A stretch of 64,000 nt of DNA. It comes from Novipirellula caenicola. GTDB taxonomy: Bacteria > Planctomycetota > Planctomycetia > Pirellulales > Pirellulaceae. The DNA is taken from NCBI RefSeq assembly GCF_039545035.1, contig NZ_BAABRO010000002.1, positions 186,001-250,000 of the forward strand. The letters run 5' to 3'. Under the pieces are notes generated by a model. It was not told where the DNA came from and did no database searches. It saw only the letters and a list, made by a program, of their open reading frames with translations. Both the position numbers and the translations under genes were made by a program. This document shows, one piece after another, positions 41,801 to 49,171 of this stretch. Within the stretch, counting starts at the first letter, position 1; every line of letters starts with the position of its first letter.

Positions 41801-42306
41801 ACGGCTATCCAACTTGGCCCGGTATCGCAAGATGGAAGAAAGTCCATGGAGATATGGAAGTGACCGTCGATTATCGCGACGTCGAAATATCACCGAACCA
41901 AGACGGTTGGGGAATCAACACGGGGTTGTCTTTGTCGATGGACGATCCTGAAAAGACGCGAGTGGATTGCCAACTGTCGCTGAACAAGGACGCTCAACTT
42001 GTCTACAGAGCTCAAATCGCGCGCTACATGGCTGATGGAAAGAACCATACCTACGATTCGGTTACGATCAGCAATGCGTCCAAATCAGGACGTTTGAGGA
42101 TGGTTCGCGAGGGCGGCCAGATCCATTGTTTGGTCGCACCGGCTGAAGCGGCCCCGTTTCGTTTGTTAGCCAGCTTCGCCGTGGGTGACACAGCGATCTC
42201 GGGCACTTTTTTCCAGAGCAAATGTTCCGACAGCGTCGGTCGGTCCGAAATCACGCTCGAAAAGCTAACCATCCACGAGAAGTCGCCCGTTGAAGATGTC
42301 AAATAG
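29836..42306 (+). CDS. Giant exported TPR protein with C-terminal beta-sandwich (DUF1581/1583-like) modules
   Basis: A 4156-residue protein in a single uninterrupted frame. It starts with GTG at 29836; the first ~37 residues ('VCLVVLAGLLGGPIV' core, then L-N-A-A) look like a signal peptide. Residues about 60-1000 are packed TPR units ('AWMLLGLFEAQRGNDAAAAQ', 'LRPTDAMASYYLGQSQLRIG', and many P-x-x-x-x-x-x-x-L-G/A-x-x-x-x). A linker at about 1010-1140 is followed by more TPR/helical solenoid to about 2900. Beta-sandwich modules resembling concanavalin/LamG or 3-keto-disaccharide hydrolase folds occupy about 2925-3300, 3555-3930 and 3950-4150. I associate these with the DUF1581/DUF1583 families described from Rhodopirellula, without having compared them. 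The C-terminus has two similar halves. An envelope scaffold role is inferred from export, the TPR arrays and the divergent MoxR/vWA operon. No catalytic motif is evident. Confidence 0.85.
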   Translation: MKQVNGSFVGRVCLVVLAGLLGGPIVCESMFCESRLNAAPQIQSDTPYDNELSEEEARQIKTAERFFSILEKNPRRGTALDRVYGHHVEFGSLDEFLDSLRERSQQSADDGAAWMLLGLFEAQRGNDAAAAQAFVQAERLRPTDAMASYYLGQSQLRIGQSEEAIASFERGIERNPPRADVLEIYQQLGRVHQRAQRTDEALNVWQRLEALFPDDPRVLEQIAVTLAEEGQPELALPRYEKLATLVRDDYRRVMFQVAAAELRIKAGQRDVGIASFESVLGNLNPESWLYRDVRRRIDDVFLRSGDQDGLVKYYQAWLEGHPEDVEGMSRLARFLASSARVPEASQWMEKALKLAPSRTDLRKTFIDQLVNDQRYPEAIQQYEQLVSVVPGNADFLRDWGKLVLRNKEQPEEQRRKEAARIWNQILQTRPDDALTVSQVADLYRQNNMFDQAEQLYRKAVELAPADPQYREYLGEFLHVQKRPDEAIVVWSGIAAGDRRNAINMTRLAEVYNSFGFPEKAVIEIAEAVTQAAKDFSLQLRAADYHSRAGKFDEALAYVENAEQLVSSDDERDAVIQQRIDILQTSQRLDDEAERLAEQIRADENATSAQWYLLARYLESNRRWSDASAAIDNAIRLDPKSIAAFTVAARIAEASGDYGRAAETSRKLAKIDRRSRGDHLMNVSRLETQLGRADEALKAAEELILSAPGNTDNYEFYAQTCFRLGKPEDGLEALRKAVRINPNEPHLITALASALADQLRTDEAIEVYWRAFEKTDEVEDKVGLTMKLAPLYERLNQFDKLIERFERDRRSEDKRRELTICLAQAWHTTGDFGAARQELESLLSEDTRDTNLLNQLAKLCQDGADLDAAIGYQRQLVAIAPGHETEFPLAGMLMSSGQTDEAREIFVKLTQREEDPVRQMKSLDSLLTQGNYESVINVIEPLLAQKRDDWELLYREAVAWASLEKFDEAKLRLERLLSLTLPYDSLGRSAEAKLKQARAKAKSDNLRGVATVSPQRQSPLAMRSMSNQVQRSCGLIADNYYYAQRSTPPVWSPDAYGVARMAAYGWLLKFEDDANFAATVNSDDHTTNQHSGSTASLAATVHERAQADDASREAIYDSLYVAQLKNDYPTIFKIARRLAKDGGAEEQRFFLSSLNTRQVDPAQSGRSSSQAATANKKPLSEDDLELARTCYEALTREDNQVDLAAIYGGNVAYGANGQVYVMIGGGYTMLPGVFRGEGGFLTQLADELRLAGKTDEANQLLIEHLQKAGSATQLAEAMSLLLKEDRLNELEQYLGRWKEAALKQIAEAPVKPPTRGSSRQAKNQVSASVLPSALNSLQQWMGRLGPEEENAQVLAVIETALDVAVAEAKHRRLVEAAQTRKSTSKTSSLQPVRMTIYFGKEATQSTISFPPASTYIDQSAITLLKQAHEVLQRNDVASDLVDALRKRLSTSSKSAMGESQENTNGNDQADRDDETLYNQLYLASVLWWMEEQDEAVELMASVVNQLPDDLDIRFNMAQMYESRGDFEDAMTLIESITPRDQQVLQRRELMALHLAERLGDIDRARSAAERLFGLRLSSQIQLTLVDRMRRLGLNELADAVLARVERTSSNQTSSLASLMMLYQGQGKMDQANQLAHMLLRRTTSPLSVNSRSSRNPLRYRTSDSSQRTQALQLLQRSGELKSLIERLQVQYERSPDSVRLLEQLIEFYGVAGQKAEAVTLLQQGIEHNPDSATLRLQLAKHYEQTGKMSEACDQYLELLKLQPDWVTSELYQVERVFTQAKRKLDLVKAITKINFKSISQPYYLANIASNLLQDDENADVAIALLERAFDAFPQYRQNLVRNVRNEAIWKNERFYRFAKRLVLPSELDVMSNPWVGLSEINSYSSNGEVNVFFHKMIAGLKSSDRLADLEKSIDELAKQQPQWMSGRAMLALIELSTDRKKAARARLQALISDEAAMESITTEACWIIGQELNRFEETQPTAMMLFEKAVASPSQNSMNQIQYSPVVKLVDSYAKAGRRDEARELLIQQMKGSGLQNYDPGYAAYQRLENEKWVAGKMLEMKFPVDAIRIYRKLLDHPEALASAKQYSGRTAEYHVEMLEKGMSKAVASMDGSNANELVSQLLVDPESSDSSHSAIDLMLSIPDAKDLANQRMKSSLVELLTTLSKESQVSSVITDRLDQLAEQYPLDLSIAVASAAWKLSSEDDEAVQAVRQLTQMASKNPLEQIAEGRRPNSRQRREAAMMIPVWIVARDCIKHDELQDLGHQLAEVALKAARRQIGIKEQSAILYEWGRVLVEQGNKAQAEARWAELLEIATQRPTRSKDPKASFRRQNGVMSMLASISIFHRIGFIAMQLPPGLPTQSLAGDANPAARSSRPKPQNSAKLISPLTLSQFRTAVTIAKSAAENDMPELSRRAVSESLKGGFPVADPVAESPDNSRGSFIVHSSSSEPNDADPIETEVITSLKEIVSVWNGNDYPVEDTYDVLKALVMPANRPSEILMYVTVTDLMDVKIDSLAFQLVMAAKGSDRLPELLEAVNQRTRETASTIPSIAMKTLIAAAQNDRVDDSIQLLNDLTAKVSTGAASADKHVALLAALKAFENEKLKAAAFPIIHQTLQQSIQQATANSSGQFDGEGKLPRLVNTYLASTGDEQSVKDYFESLLMGRQAYYSRFSGDHGLYQQMRDLGTITSQAAELGMPQLTLDLLGRLVDFELPNYSRPRLPTPLAIVSQHLKSGSADQRYSAWHEWTMPTAGREAIRFTAELIHHAEVPKVFLEQTERKTPANSSVLLSNFTELVNAARDAGTLDQLRSEVDVLAEKKSEHAEFLQTLTMIAQNDVELGNKNVEKLLSSMKERLKSGTSRVRPNAAAEYLVYQACLASESFAPLFENRLPAFRKQLLDASQTAYARLANVDWSNRVTAATKQSDLPLDRPFEHWLVTSSEDAGTNEKAWWAGYEGQITNLSGRSHDLLYFNYPLAGDFTVSMDCIGDPSAEGGVGYGGIVVSSNRSNTAIRSVSGHDSITHSGGRKRASAGVNRVTVQVKDGQAKYFMNKYLVYEEAVGTTSPWLTLASEGTRVVSFHNIRIEGSPVIPRQVDLFSADRMDGWDCTKFSESQPRKRLMAENPTPENSALAYYQQQEPSTFDWNVQDGVLEGHASEASGDPAEQSWIYYHRPLQNGDSVQYEFFYTPEKSVAHPTIGRIALMLQPDGVETHWIATPKWDDDYNGVELDNSLVEASCRRGTAPLPLKVGDWNQVELTLRDGAAVVSVNGSVVFERPLDAELSTRFGIYRSKHQSSKVRNAVLTGDWPTELSDQVHQHLTALANPPTDEQVRVVATIVDDATVEPLTAEIVRTTRDMPSDQAFGVLRDWVLPSASHSNLRLYYAIDNPMADSAAVVNQAQKANASVPTTRFDTVLCPAIELVRLAKATGKLDDLRTIIEQLHDDSDLQSRNRQAIEALIAIESGDKDATKAAVTEVWKTLIAGIPQSLSAADRAAEFVVAWRAAQDESTRTTASDIVRELRKIERDEKRRSNDQIFSRHVHALFGDIENAERLTPSRVTQSIARPLSQWTQVPYFKPDLKSQGCRPSTWIAAKGSLQHIPGAAWSQLYFQSPLRGQFEIVAEHSTYGHREVSIAYGMHAAQPLHDLSKTQVTTVMHDSKRVGEKITLPAWDPTAETRIKVDGNKVTTWTNGVQIHEQTFDHPPAPWLVLQSSHPSNYSTVNNLRIIGTPEIPSEINLIDMERWAAWRADVYGEFFSTIGDGKAPWKRVGDELTGQLRENTSVEHLESLLLYQRPMLEDGVIEFETWYEKDKFEVHPALGPNAYLISPSGIRLHRLTNAQYEASDLNPGNESPLPASATEVPLKEKAWNKIRMTLKGDALTISVNDVDVAKVAVEVVINERQFALFRYSNKTECRVRNLVHRGEWPKTLPTVNEQELAYPAEGPFALNAPSSTLDVSLDQPLEKLKSIGINVLGSANQFAVGDDGLRITQQDSDGYPTWPGIARWKKVHGDMEVTVDYRDVEISPNQDGWGINTGLSLSMDDPEKTRVDCQLSLNKDAQLVYRAQIARYMADGKNHTYDSVTISNASKSGRLRMVREGGQIHCLVAPAEAAPFRLLASFAVGDTAISGTFFQSKCSDSVGRSEITLEKLTIHEKSPVEDVK

Positions 42307-42429
42307 CTGCACGATTGGCGACAAATTGCAACGATCAATTTCCTGAAAATCTCTAGTTGACCGAGCGTCGGCTCGATATGCTAAGACTTGCGTCGGAATA
42401 CGTTTCCTCGTTCTACAAAGGACTTATCC

Positions 42430-43929
42430 GTGACTCGATTACAGCAGCAGATCGCAGCCGTTCAAAATCGCCAACAGCGGCAATGGATGGGGAAGTGTGT
42501 GATGACGGGGATGCTCATCAGCGGTGGGATGGCGTGCCTAGTGGGTCTCGCTCGGCTATTGACTCAGGGTGCATTCGGCTGGGGATGGATCGCAGTCCTC
42601 AGCATTTCTGGCCCGTTGATCGGGTTCGCCTACTCGTACCTTACAGCTCGTTCGCTGCGTAGCGCGGCCACCGCGATCGACAAAGCGTGCAACTTAAAAG
42701 ACCGTACGGAAACGGCACTGCAGTTTCATCACACAGCTGCGGCAACGGAGCCCACTGCGCTGCAACGCTTACAGCTCGCCGACGCCGAAGCACATGCCGA
42801 ATCGGTACAGCCCGATCGTGTCGTCCCGCCGCAACGCCTACGCGCATGGCCTATCGCTTTGTCGCTCACTGCTGCTGCGGTCGTACTCGCGTTCATTTCA
42901 GGGCCTCCCGCTGATCTCACTGCGGCCGAAGTTCGCAACGACGTGGTCGATCGACAAGCATTGCGAGTGGAGGATGGGCTCGAAGAACTGAAGTCGCTTC
43001 AAGAAGAACGCCAGGACCCTGAACTGGATGAACTACTGAAGGACCTTCAGCTGATGGTCGAGCAACTGAAAGAACCGGGAATGGATCCCAAAGAGGCACT
43101 GGCCAAGCTGTCGGAAATGGAAGCCTCGCTGCAGGAGATGCAACAAAAGCTGGATGATCCGCACGCTGCGGAGGAACTTCAACAAGTCGGTGATGCACTT
43201 TCGTTGTCCGACGCGATGGCGATGGCGGGACAAGCACTGTCCAAGGGCGAAATGGAGAAAGCCGCCGATGAACTCGAGAAACTCGAAATGCCCGAACTCG
43301 ATCGCAAAACCGAAAAAGCCATCACCGAGCAACTGAACAAACTGAACCAAGACGCTGGCGATGGTAATCAAAAGAAATCGATCCAAGAAGCCGCAACTCA
43401 AATCAGCCAGGGGCTCAGCCAAGGTAACCGCGGCAAGTTCAGTGACGGCATGAAAGGCCTCGCCAGCGAAGCACGAAAGCAAGGACAAAAAAAGAAACTG
43501 TCGGACTTGTTGCGAAAACAGTGTCAATGTCTGGGTGAATGCAAATCGGAATGCGAGAGCGAATGCCGCAGCCAAGCGATGAGCAACAAGAAGGGGGGCA
43601 ACAAGGCGGGTTCAGCGGCTAGCGGAAATGACCCTGGGGACAAAACCGCCAAGCTAAAAACACAACCTCAAATGAATCTTAAAGGACAAGAATCGTCTCA
43701 GGGGGATGTGGACGTCGAAACCGAGGCAAGTGATCAACAGCAACAGGCCGCTGTGCGAGCCTATCGCGAAAAGGCCGACGAATATGAAGCACTCAGTGAA
43801 TCGGTCTTGGAGTCTGAATCGATCCCGCTCGGCCATCGCCAAACCATCCGCAAGTACTTTGAAATGATTCGGCCCAACGGAAGCGAGACGGATGCTGTCA
43901 ACGAGCAGACTCGGGGCGCAGATCAGTGA
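42430..43929 (+). CDS. Membrane-anchored coiled-coil protein with periodic cysteine cluster
   Basis: A 499-residue protein. I prefer the GTG at 42430, with AAAGGA about 8 bases upstream, over an in-frame TTG at 42388 that lacks one. Two hydrophobic helices near the N-terminus ('CVMTGMLISGGMACLVGL', 'WIAVLSISGPLIGFAYSYL') are followed by a soluble stretch and a third hydrophobic segment ('WPIALSLTAAAVVLAFIS', about 142-160). The rest is long charged coiled coil, rich in E, K, Q, L and M (about 170-360). A cysteine cluster at C365-x-C-x3-C-x3-C-x3-C379 follows, then a polar low-complexity tail. The spacing by four places the cysteines on one helix face. I do not recognise the family. It follows the giant TPR gene by about 120 bp and may be cotranscribed with it. 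Confidence 0.8.
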   Translation: MTRLQQQIAAVQNRQQRQWMGKCVMTGMLISGGMACLVGLARLLTQGAFGWGWIAVLSISGPLIGFAYSYLTARSLRSAATAIDKACNLKDRTETALQFHHTAAATEPTALQRLQLADAEAHAESVQPDRVVPPQRLRAWPIALSLTAAAVVLAFISGPPADLTAAEVRNDVVDRQALRVEDGLEELKSLQEERQDPELDELLKDLQLMVEQLKEPGMDPKEALAKLSEMEASLQEMQQKLDDPHAAEELQQVGDALSLSDAMAMAGQALSKGEMEKAADELEKLEMPELDRKTEKAITEQLNKLNQDAGDGNQKKSIQEAATQISQGLSQGNRGKFSDGMKGLASEARKQGQKKKLSDLLRKQCQCLGECKSECESECRSQAMSNKKGGNKAGSAASGNDPGDKTAKLKTQPQMNLKGQESSQGDVDVETEASDQQQQAAVRAYREKADEYEALSESVLESESIPLGHRQTIRKYFEMIRPNGSETDAVNEQTRGADQ

Positions 43930-44001
43930 CGACCGAGTCGCTAGAATCACGCGAATCCCAACCGCGTTGGCTCGTCTCGCTTTTCTGCTAGTATCGCAGT
44001 G

Positions 44002-44103
44002 GTGAGCCGTAGCCCGTAAGGCCAATGCCATCGACTTTAGTAGCGGTGCGGCGAGTGGGCCACGGCCGCTGATGCGTCGCGGCTCTATCGATCAACAAGC
44101 CGG
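44002..44103. repeat. Dispersed palindromic intergenic repeat, copy 3
   Basis: It reads GTGAGCCGTAGCCCGTAAGG, then CCAATGCCATCGACTTTAG, TAGCGGTGCGGCGAGTGGGC, CACGGCCGCTGATGCGTCGC and GGCTC, with ATCAACAAGCC at the right end. It shares block order with copy 1 and copy 4, and exact sequence with copy 2. It lies between two convergent genes. Confidence 0.7.
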
Positions 44104-44133
44104 ATCGCTGTCCCGCTACACTGCAAGTGGCCT

Positions 44134-44784
44134 CTAGTGCGACTTGCGGCTTTCCTTGATCTCGTCACGCAGTCGCCCCATCTCATGGCGAATTTCGTCA
44201 AGCTGCTTCATGATCTCGTGGATTGGATCTCGTTCGTGATGGCGTTGCTGGTCGTGCAACTGCCGCTCCGTGGTCTCAGCCCTCTTAGCGACACGCTCGG
44301 CTACGTCATGCAGACCAGCATGCCGCAAGTGCTCGACTGCGATCCGCATGTGTTCTAAGCGACGAGTCATCTCAGCGTGTGGTCCAAGTTGTTCACGTTC
44401 GGAGCCATCCGACAACTCGTGCAGCTCTCGCTGGATTCTCTCTGCTTGATGCCGAACTTCGACGAGTCGTTCTTCATTCCCGCCATCGTCTTCAAGTTCC
44501 CTCTGTTCTCTGCGTAGCATCTGCAGCCGCTCTTTCATTTCCACGATCTCAGCATCACGGTGATTCGGCGGTCGGTGTTCGCGATGCTTGATTTTTTCGA
44601 GCATTGCTGCCGCTTTGCGTTCCAGGTTTTCAGCCTCCTTTTGGTGTCCACGTTCAGCGAGTTCCGCGGCCTCCCGCTGCATGGCTCGGGCATTTTCACG
44701 AAGCTCATCACCTTCAGAGGCCACGACAAATGCAGCGAGTACCAGCGATGCGAATAGCGTTAAAGCGATCTTAGACTGCGACAT
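44134..44784 (-). CDS. Small secreted coiled-coil protein
   Basis: A 216-residue protein starting at the ATG at 44784, with CAGGGAAA upstream; an earlier in-frame ATG would place 19 residues before a clear signal peptide ('SKIALTLFASLVLAAFVVAS'). The mature protein is almost entirely charged helix, rich in E, R, H and Q ('LRENARAMQREAAELAERGH', 'HAEMTRRLEHMRIAVEHLRH', 'MGRLRDEIKESRKSH'). It is predicted to form a coiled coil in the periplasm. The many histidines (H-R-E-H-R-P-P-N-H and others) could bind metal, but no defined motif is present. I do not recognise a family. It converges with the cysteine-cluster coiled-coil gene across a repeat. Confidence 0.75.
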   Translation of the reverse strand: MSQSKIALTLFASLVLAAFVVASEGDELRENARAMQREAAELAERGHQKEAENLERKAAAMLEKIKHREHRPPNHRDAEIVEMKERLQMLRREQRELEDDGGNEERLVEVRHQAERIQRELHELSDGSEREQLGPHAEMTRRLEHMRIAVEHLRHAGLHDVAERVAKRAETTERQLHDQQRHHERDPIHEIMKQLDEIRHEMGRLRDEIKESRKSH

Positions 44785-45427
44785 CGGATTTCCCTGTAAA
44801 TTTAGGTCAGCAAATGCATTTTGAACCAGATTCATCGTCAAGCGGTTGCCACAGAGGTTTGGACTAGCCTTGATTTTAGAAAAGCGAACGAAACGCTCGC
44901 TGGGTTTGCCTGCGAGCTCTCTCTCAAGTCGTCATCGATCGATACGACCAAGTCACGGATCCAATCTAGAAGCAGGATCACCTTTCATGTGGCTGCTGCG
45001 ATTCTACACGATGTGACATTGCCGGTTCGACAAAAACCAATTCGACAAAGGCGTTGCTTGAAACCGTCGATCCGATCCCATCGCCCTTACTTAGCGGTCC
45101 GCCGCGAATCCGATTACGCCAAGTCCAAACGTCTCAACGGCTTGTTGATTTCATCCAAATGGAAATCGCGACGGTGAGCCGTGGGCCGTAAGGTAATGGG
45201 TAGCGAGTGGGCCCCGGCCGCTTACGCGTCGCGGCTCAATCAATCAACAAGTCGTCGACGACATCCGCCACAGCAAACCAGCACGAATTCGACAACCGAA
45301 AATGCTTCACAGCGTTGCGGAAAAAGGACTTGATGGTCACTTCAAGAGTAAAGTGAACGGGCGGAAGATTCTGCTGTCGGCAACTCTCATTGGAAAGTCC
45401 CGGCAGCGGCCGCAGAAGAAAAAACAG
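44785..45427. other. Intergenic region with a dispersed repeat
   Basis: About 640 bp between a minus-strand coiled-coil gene and tRNA-His. The left part (44785-45130) shows no gene, with only short frames that lack start signals. The right part holds repeat copy 4 (45134-45259). The promoter of the 44134-44784 gene should lie just above 44784. Confidence 0.55.
45134..45259. repeat. Dispersed palindromic intergenic repeat, copy 4
   Basis: It begins TCAACGGCTTGTTGATTT and ends AATCAATCAACAAGTCGTCGA, giving inverted ends (CTTGTTGATT / AATCAACAAG). The core GTGAGCCGTGGGCCGTAAGG...TAGCGAGTGGGCCCCGGCCGCTTACGCGTCGCGGCTC matches copies 1 and 3, with one internal deletion of the CCAATGCCATCGACTTTAG block. 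Confidence 0.7.
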
Positions 45428-45501
45428 GGTGAGTGAGGGGATTCGAACCCCCGACATTTGGAACCACAATCCAACGCTCTAACCAACTGAGCTACACCCA
45501 C
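45428..45501 (-). tRNA. tRNA-His (GTG)
   Basis: The minus strand folds as a full cloverleaf. The acceptor GTGGGTG pairs with CACTCAC, the D-arm is TAGCTCAGTTGGTTAGAGC, and the anticodon stem TTGGA/TCCAA surrounds loop TTGTGGT with anticodon GTG. The T-arm is GGGGGTTCGAATCCCCT. The discriminator base is C73, and the base before position 1 is G, so a G-1:C73 pair can form, the identity element of histidine tRNA. No CCA is encoded. Confidence 0.97.
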
Positions 45502-45502
45502 C

Positions 45503-46320
45503 GTCTGTCGATGCACGGGAATTTACTTTCCCGCCGCTTTACCGTCAACGGCTGATATTAAAGGGAATCGTGTTTCCTGAAAATGGTTCGCTTCAAAAAC
45601 CAAAAACAACCAAGTTATGCGGATTAGGTGAACTTTCTGGCAGTGCGAATCAAACTGGCGATTGGCGGAAAACCAAATAATTCGCCATCAACAATGGGAT
45701 CCAAAGCGGCAGAGCAAAAAATTCACGACTCCCGTCGCTCAAACCAATCACAACTCGACGCGTTAGTTTTGAAGTTGCGTGTTTAGACGTTCTTCGGGCC
45801 AAAGGACCGGCCATTTACTAGCCGCCCTCATTGAGTCCCAGCAAACGGCCGGGCCGTTGGCCCTACAATCCATCGATTTTTTTGCCCCAGCCCGTTGGGC
45901 TGGGCTTCAAAACTTACGCGTCGGGTTGAGAAAAACACGATCATCAAAACGAACGCGTCGGTCTAGGTTTCCTTCAAACACGGCAAGCGAGCCTCTTCTC
46001 ATCTGACGCCACCTCATCACCGTACGCCCCGAAATTGGCTTGCTGAGCTGTGATTTTGCCGGGTGGAACAGAAACGCGGGGCGTGCAAGGGCTGCCATTC
46101 TGGAATTGGCACTTTGCTGGAGCAACGCCACTTTGCAGATAAGTTGTTTACCCCCAACGACTTGCGACGAAAATAGAGCGATCGGCACGCGGGTTGCTCT
46201 CAAAGCGATCCAAGTCGTGGCTCCCTGCCATTTGTGCATCGATTCGTTTTGACGCATGGCAAGGGTGTGCCTCAATAACAACTCAAATTTCTGTCCTGAT
46301 AGACGAAAGGTGTCACGGAG
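45503..46320. other. Long leader/intergenic region before groES
   Basis: These 818 bp hold no supported gene. I looked for a CIRCE element (TTAGCACTC-N9-GAGTGCTAA) upstream of groES and found none. A short perfect palindrome AGCCC-AACGGGCTGGG type (GCCCAGCCCGTTGGGCTGGGC, about 45888-45908) lies in the middle but has no T-run after it. The tRNA-His promoter should lie just above 45502. Confidence 0.55.
46249..46277 (+). promoter_or_regulatory. Possible sigma-70-type promoter of groESL
   Basis: TTGACG at 46249-46254 is followed after 17 bases by TCAATA at 46272-46277, giving a start about 35-40 bases before groES. The -35 box is good and the -10 box is poor, so this is tentative. Confidence 0.3.
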
Positions 46321-46638
46321 ATGGCGACTGCCACCAAGAAGAACTCGAAGATTCGCTTGCAACCCCTCGGCGAACGTATCGTGATCCAACGTGAAGAGAG
46401 CGAGCAGATGACGGCTGGCGGCATCGTGCTGCCTGATTCGGCTCAAGAAAAACCAGCTCGCGGCACCGTCGTGGCGGTCGGCAACGGCAAATTGCTCGAC
46501 GATGGAACCCGTGCTGCATGCCAACTCAAGCCCAACGAAAAGGTTCTGTTCAGCAGCTACGCTGGCGAGAACATCGAAGTCGATGGCGTCGAATACCTGC
46601 TGATGCGTGAAGACGACGTCTTGGCTGTCATCGAGTAA
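46321..46638 (+). CDS. groES: Co-chaperonin GroES
   Basis: A 105-residue protein with the Cpn10 fold: 'IRLQPLGERIVIQREESEQ', the mobile loop 'MTAGGIVLPDSAQEKPARGT', and 'VVAVGNGKLL'. The C-terminus 'KVLFSSYAGENIEVDGVEYL' and 'DDVLAVIE' is also typical. A basic leader of about 10 residues (A-T-A-T-K-K-N-S-K) precedes the usual start of the family. GroES caps the GroEL ring during ATP-driven folding in the cytoplasm. groEL follows by 66 bp on the same strand, forming the usual two-gene operon. No CIRCE operator is visible, so control by HrcA is unlikely here. Confidence 0.97.
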   Translation: MATATKKNSKIRLQPLGERIVIQREESEQMTAGGIVLPDSAQEKPARGTVVAVGNGKLLDDGTRAACQLKPNEKVLFSSYAGENIEVDGVEYLLMREDDVLAVIE

Positions 46639-48324
<1,686 letters not shown>

Positions 48325-48361
48325 TGTCACCCGATCGCAAGATCAACGCTTCATCATAGAG

Positions 48362-48394
48362 CGACCGGCGGAGCAATCCGCCGGTCGTTTTTTT
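48362..48394 (+). terminator. Intrinsic terminator of groESL
   Basis: A perfect 11-bp stem CGACCGGCGGA / TCCGCCGGTCG with a GCAA tetraloop is followed by seven T, 38 bp after the groEL stop. Confidence 0.97.
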
Positions 48395-48570
48395 ATGCGC
48401 GGCCCAAAAGGGGGGACGCCATTAGGACCGCAGCGGTTGCGGATTCGCTGCCCTTACCCCACGGCTAAATAAATTTCTCTTGATCTGGCCGGCTAACTAT
48501 ACTAGATGTTGAAACAGGTCGCGAAAGCCTCGCGTCCCCTTCCGATGCTCTAAATATCGCGGAGGCTAAG

Positions 48571-49116
48571 ATGAAGCCAGATCCGAACGAGAATCCGACC
48601 CCGGAACACTCGACTATCGAGCGTTTCTTTGCGGGTTTAAGCGAGTGCATCTTTTTGTCGAAGTTAGGCGTCGCCGACGTCCAGCTGGTCGACTATCTCA
48701 GCGAGTTGCTGCTGCGATTCGTCCGCGTCGAGTCGTTACACCGAGTGCGACGGCCCAACGGAAAACCGGTGACCGAAGTGTTCCAGATGGTCGTCGAAGC
48801 GGATCGTCGCGTCGGAATTGCTCGCCGCGAGGTGCATCGTCATATCGGGGACTTCACGTTGTTCTGGTCCGGAATGTACCCAGAAAGCCTGCGAAGGATT
48901 CAACCTGAAACATCCCCCGATGGCTTCGTCGACTATTGCCGTCAAGGCAAGCGCGCCTACGCAATCGCAGCAGAGATTGAAGGGGGCGAAGACCGTCCGT
49001 CCTGCGATTTGCTGTACCGATTGAGCGAGCAATTTGAGCTTTGTGCCTACGGACTTCGCGAAGTCCGCCGCGAAATCGAAGAAGGCGACCAGGGCGGGAA
49101 CCTGCTGATCACCTAA
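48571..49116 (+). CDS. Conserved-looking hypothetical protein
   Basis: A 181-residue soluble protein with an excellent ribosome-binding site (GGAGG, 5 bases before the ATG), so the start is firm. It is mainly helical, with 'FFAGLSECIFLSKLGVADVQ', 'LVDYLSELLLRFVR', and a central 'RREVHRHIGDFTLFWSGMYP' segment. I do not recognise a named family. The H-R-H-I-G-D-F-x-L-F-x-S-G stretch is distinctive and could serve as a search signature. It has no membrane segment. It follows the groESL terminator and is likely monocistronic. Confidence 0.85.
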   Translation: MKPDPNENPTPEHSTIERFFAGLSECIFLSKLGVADVQLVDYLSELLLRFVRVESLHRVRRPNGKPVTEVFQMVVEADRRVGIARREVHRHIGDFTLFWSGMYPESLRRIQPETSPDGFVDYCRQGKRAYAIAAEIEGGEDRPSCDLLYRLSEQFELCAYGLREVRREIEEGDQGGNLLIT

Positions 49117-49171
49117 TGCGGATCAGCAAATCAACACGCCCGTATTGCCGTTTTTGCGGGCCCGCGAGATT

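Noticed and set aside
45888-45908. Terminator-like palindrome GCCCAGCCCGTTGGGCTGGGC
   Set aside because: The T-run lies before the stem on the plus strand and no T-run follows on either strand, so it cannot work as an intrinsic terminator.
45503-46320. CIRCE operator or a sigma-54 promoter before groES
   Set aside because: TTGGCACTTTGC near 46105 resembles part of each, but the inverted half of CIRCE is missing and the GG-GC spacing is not 10 bases.
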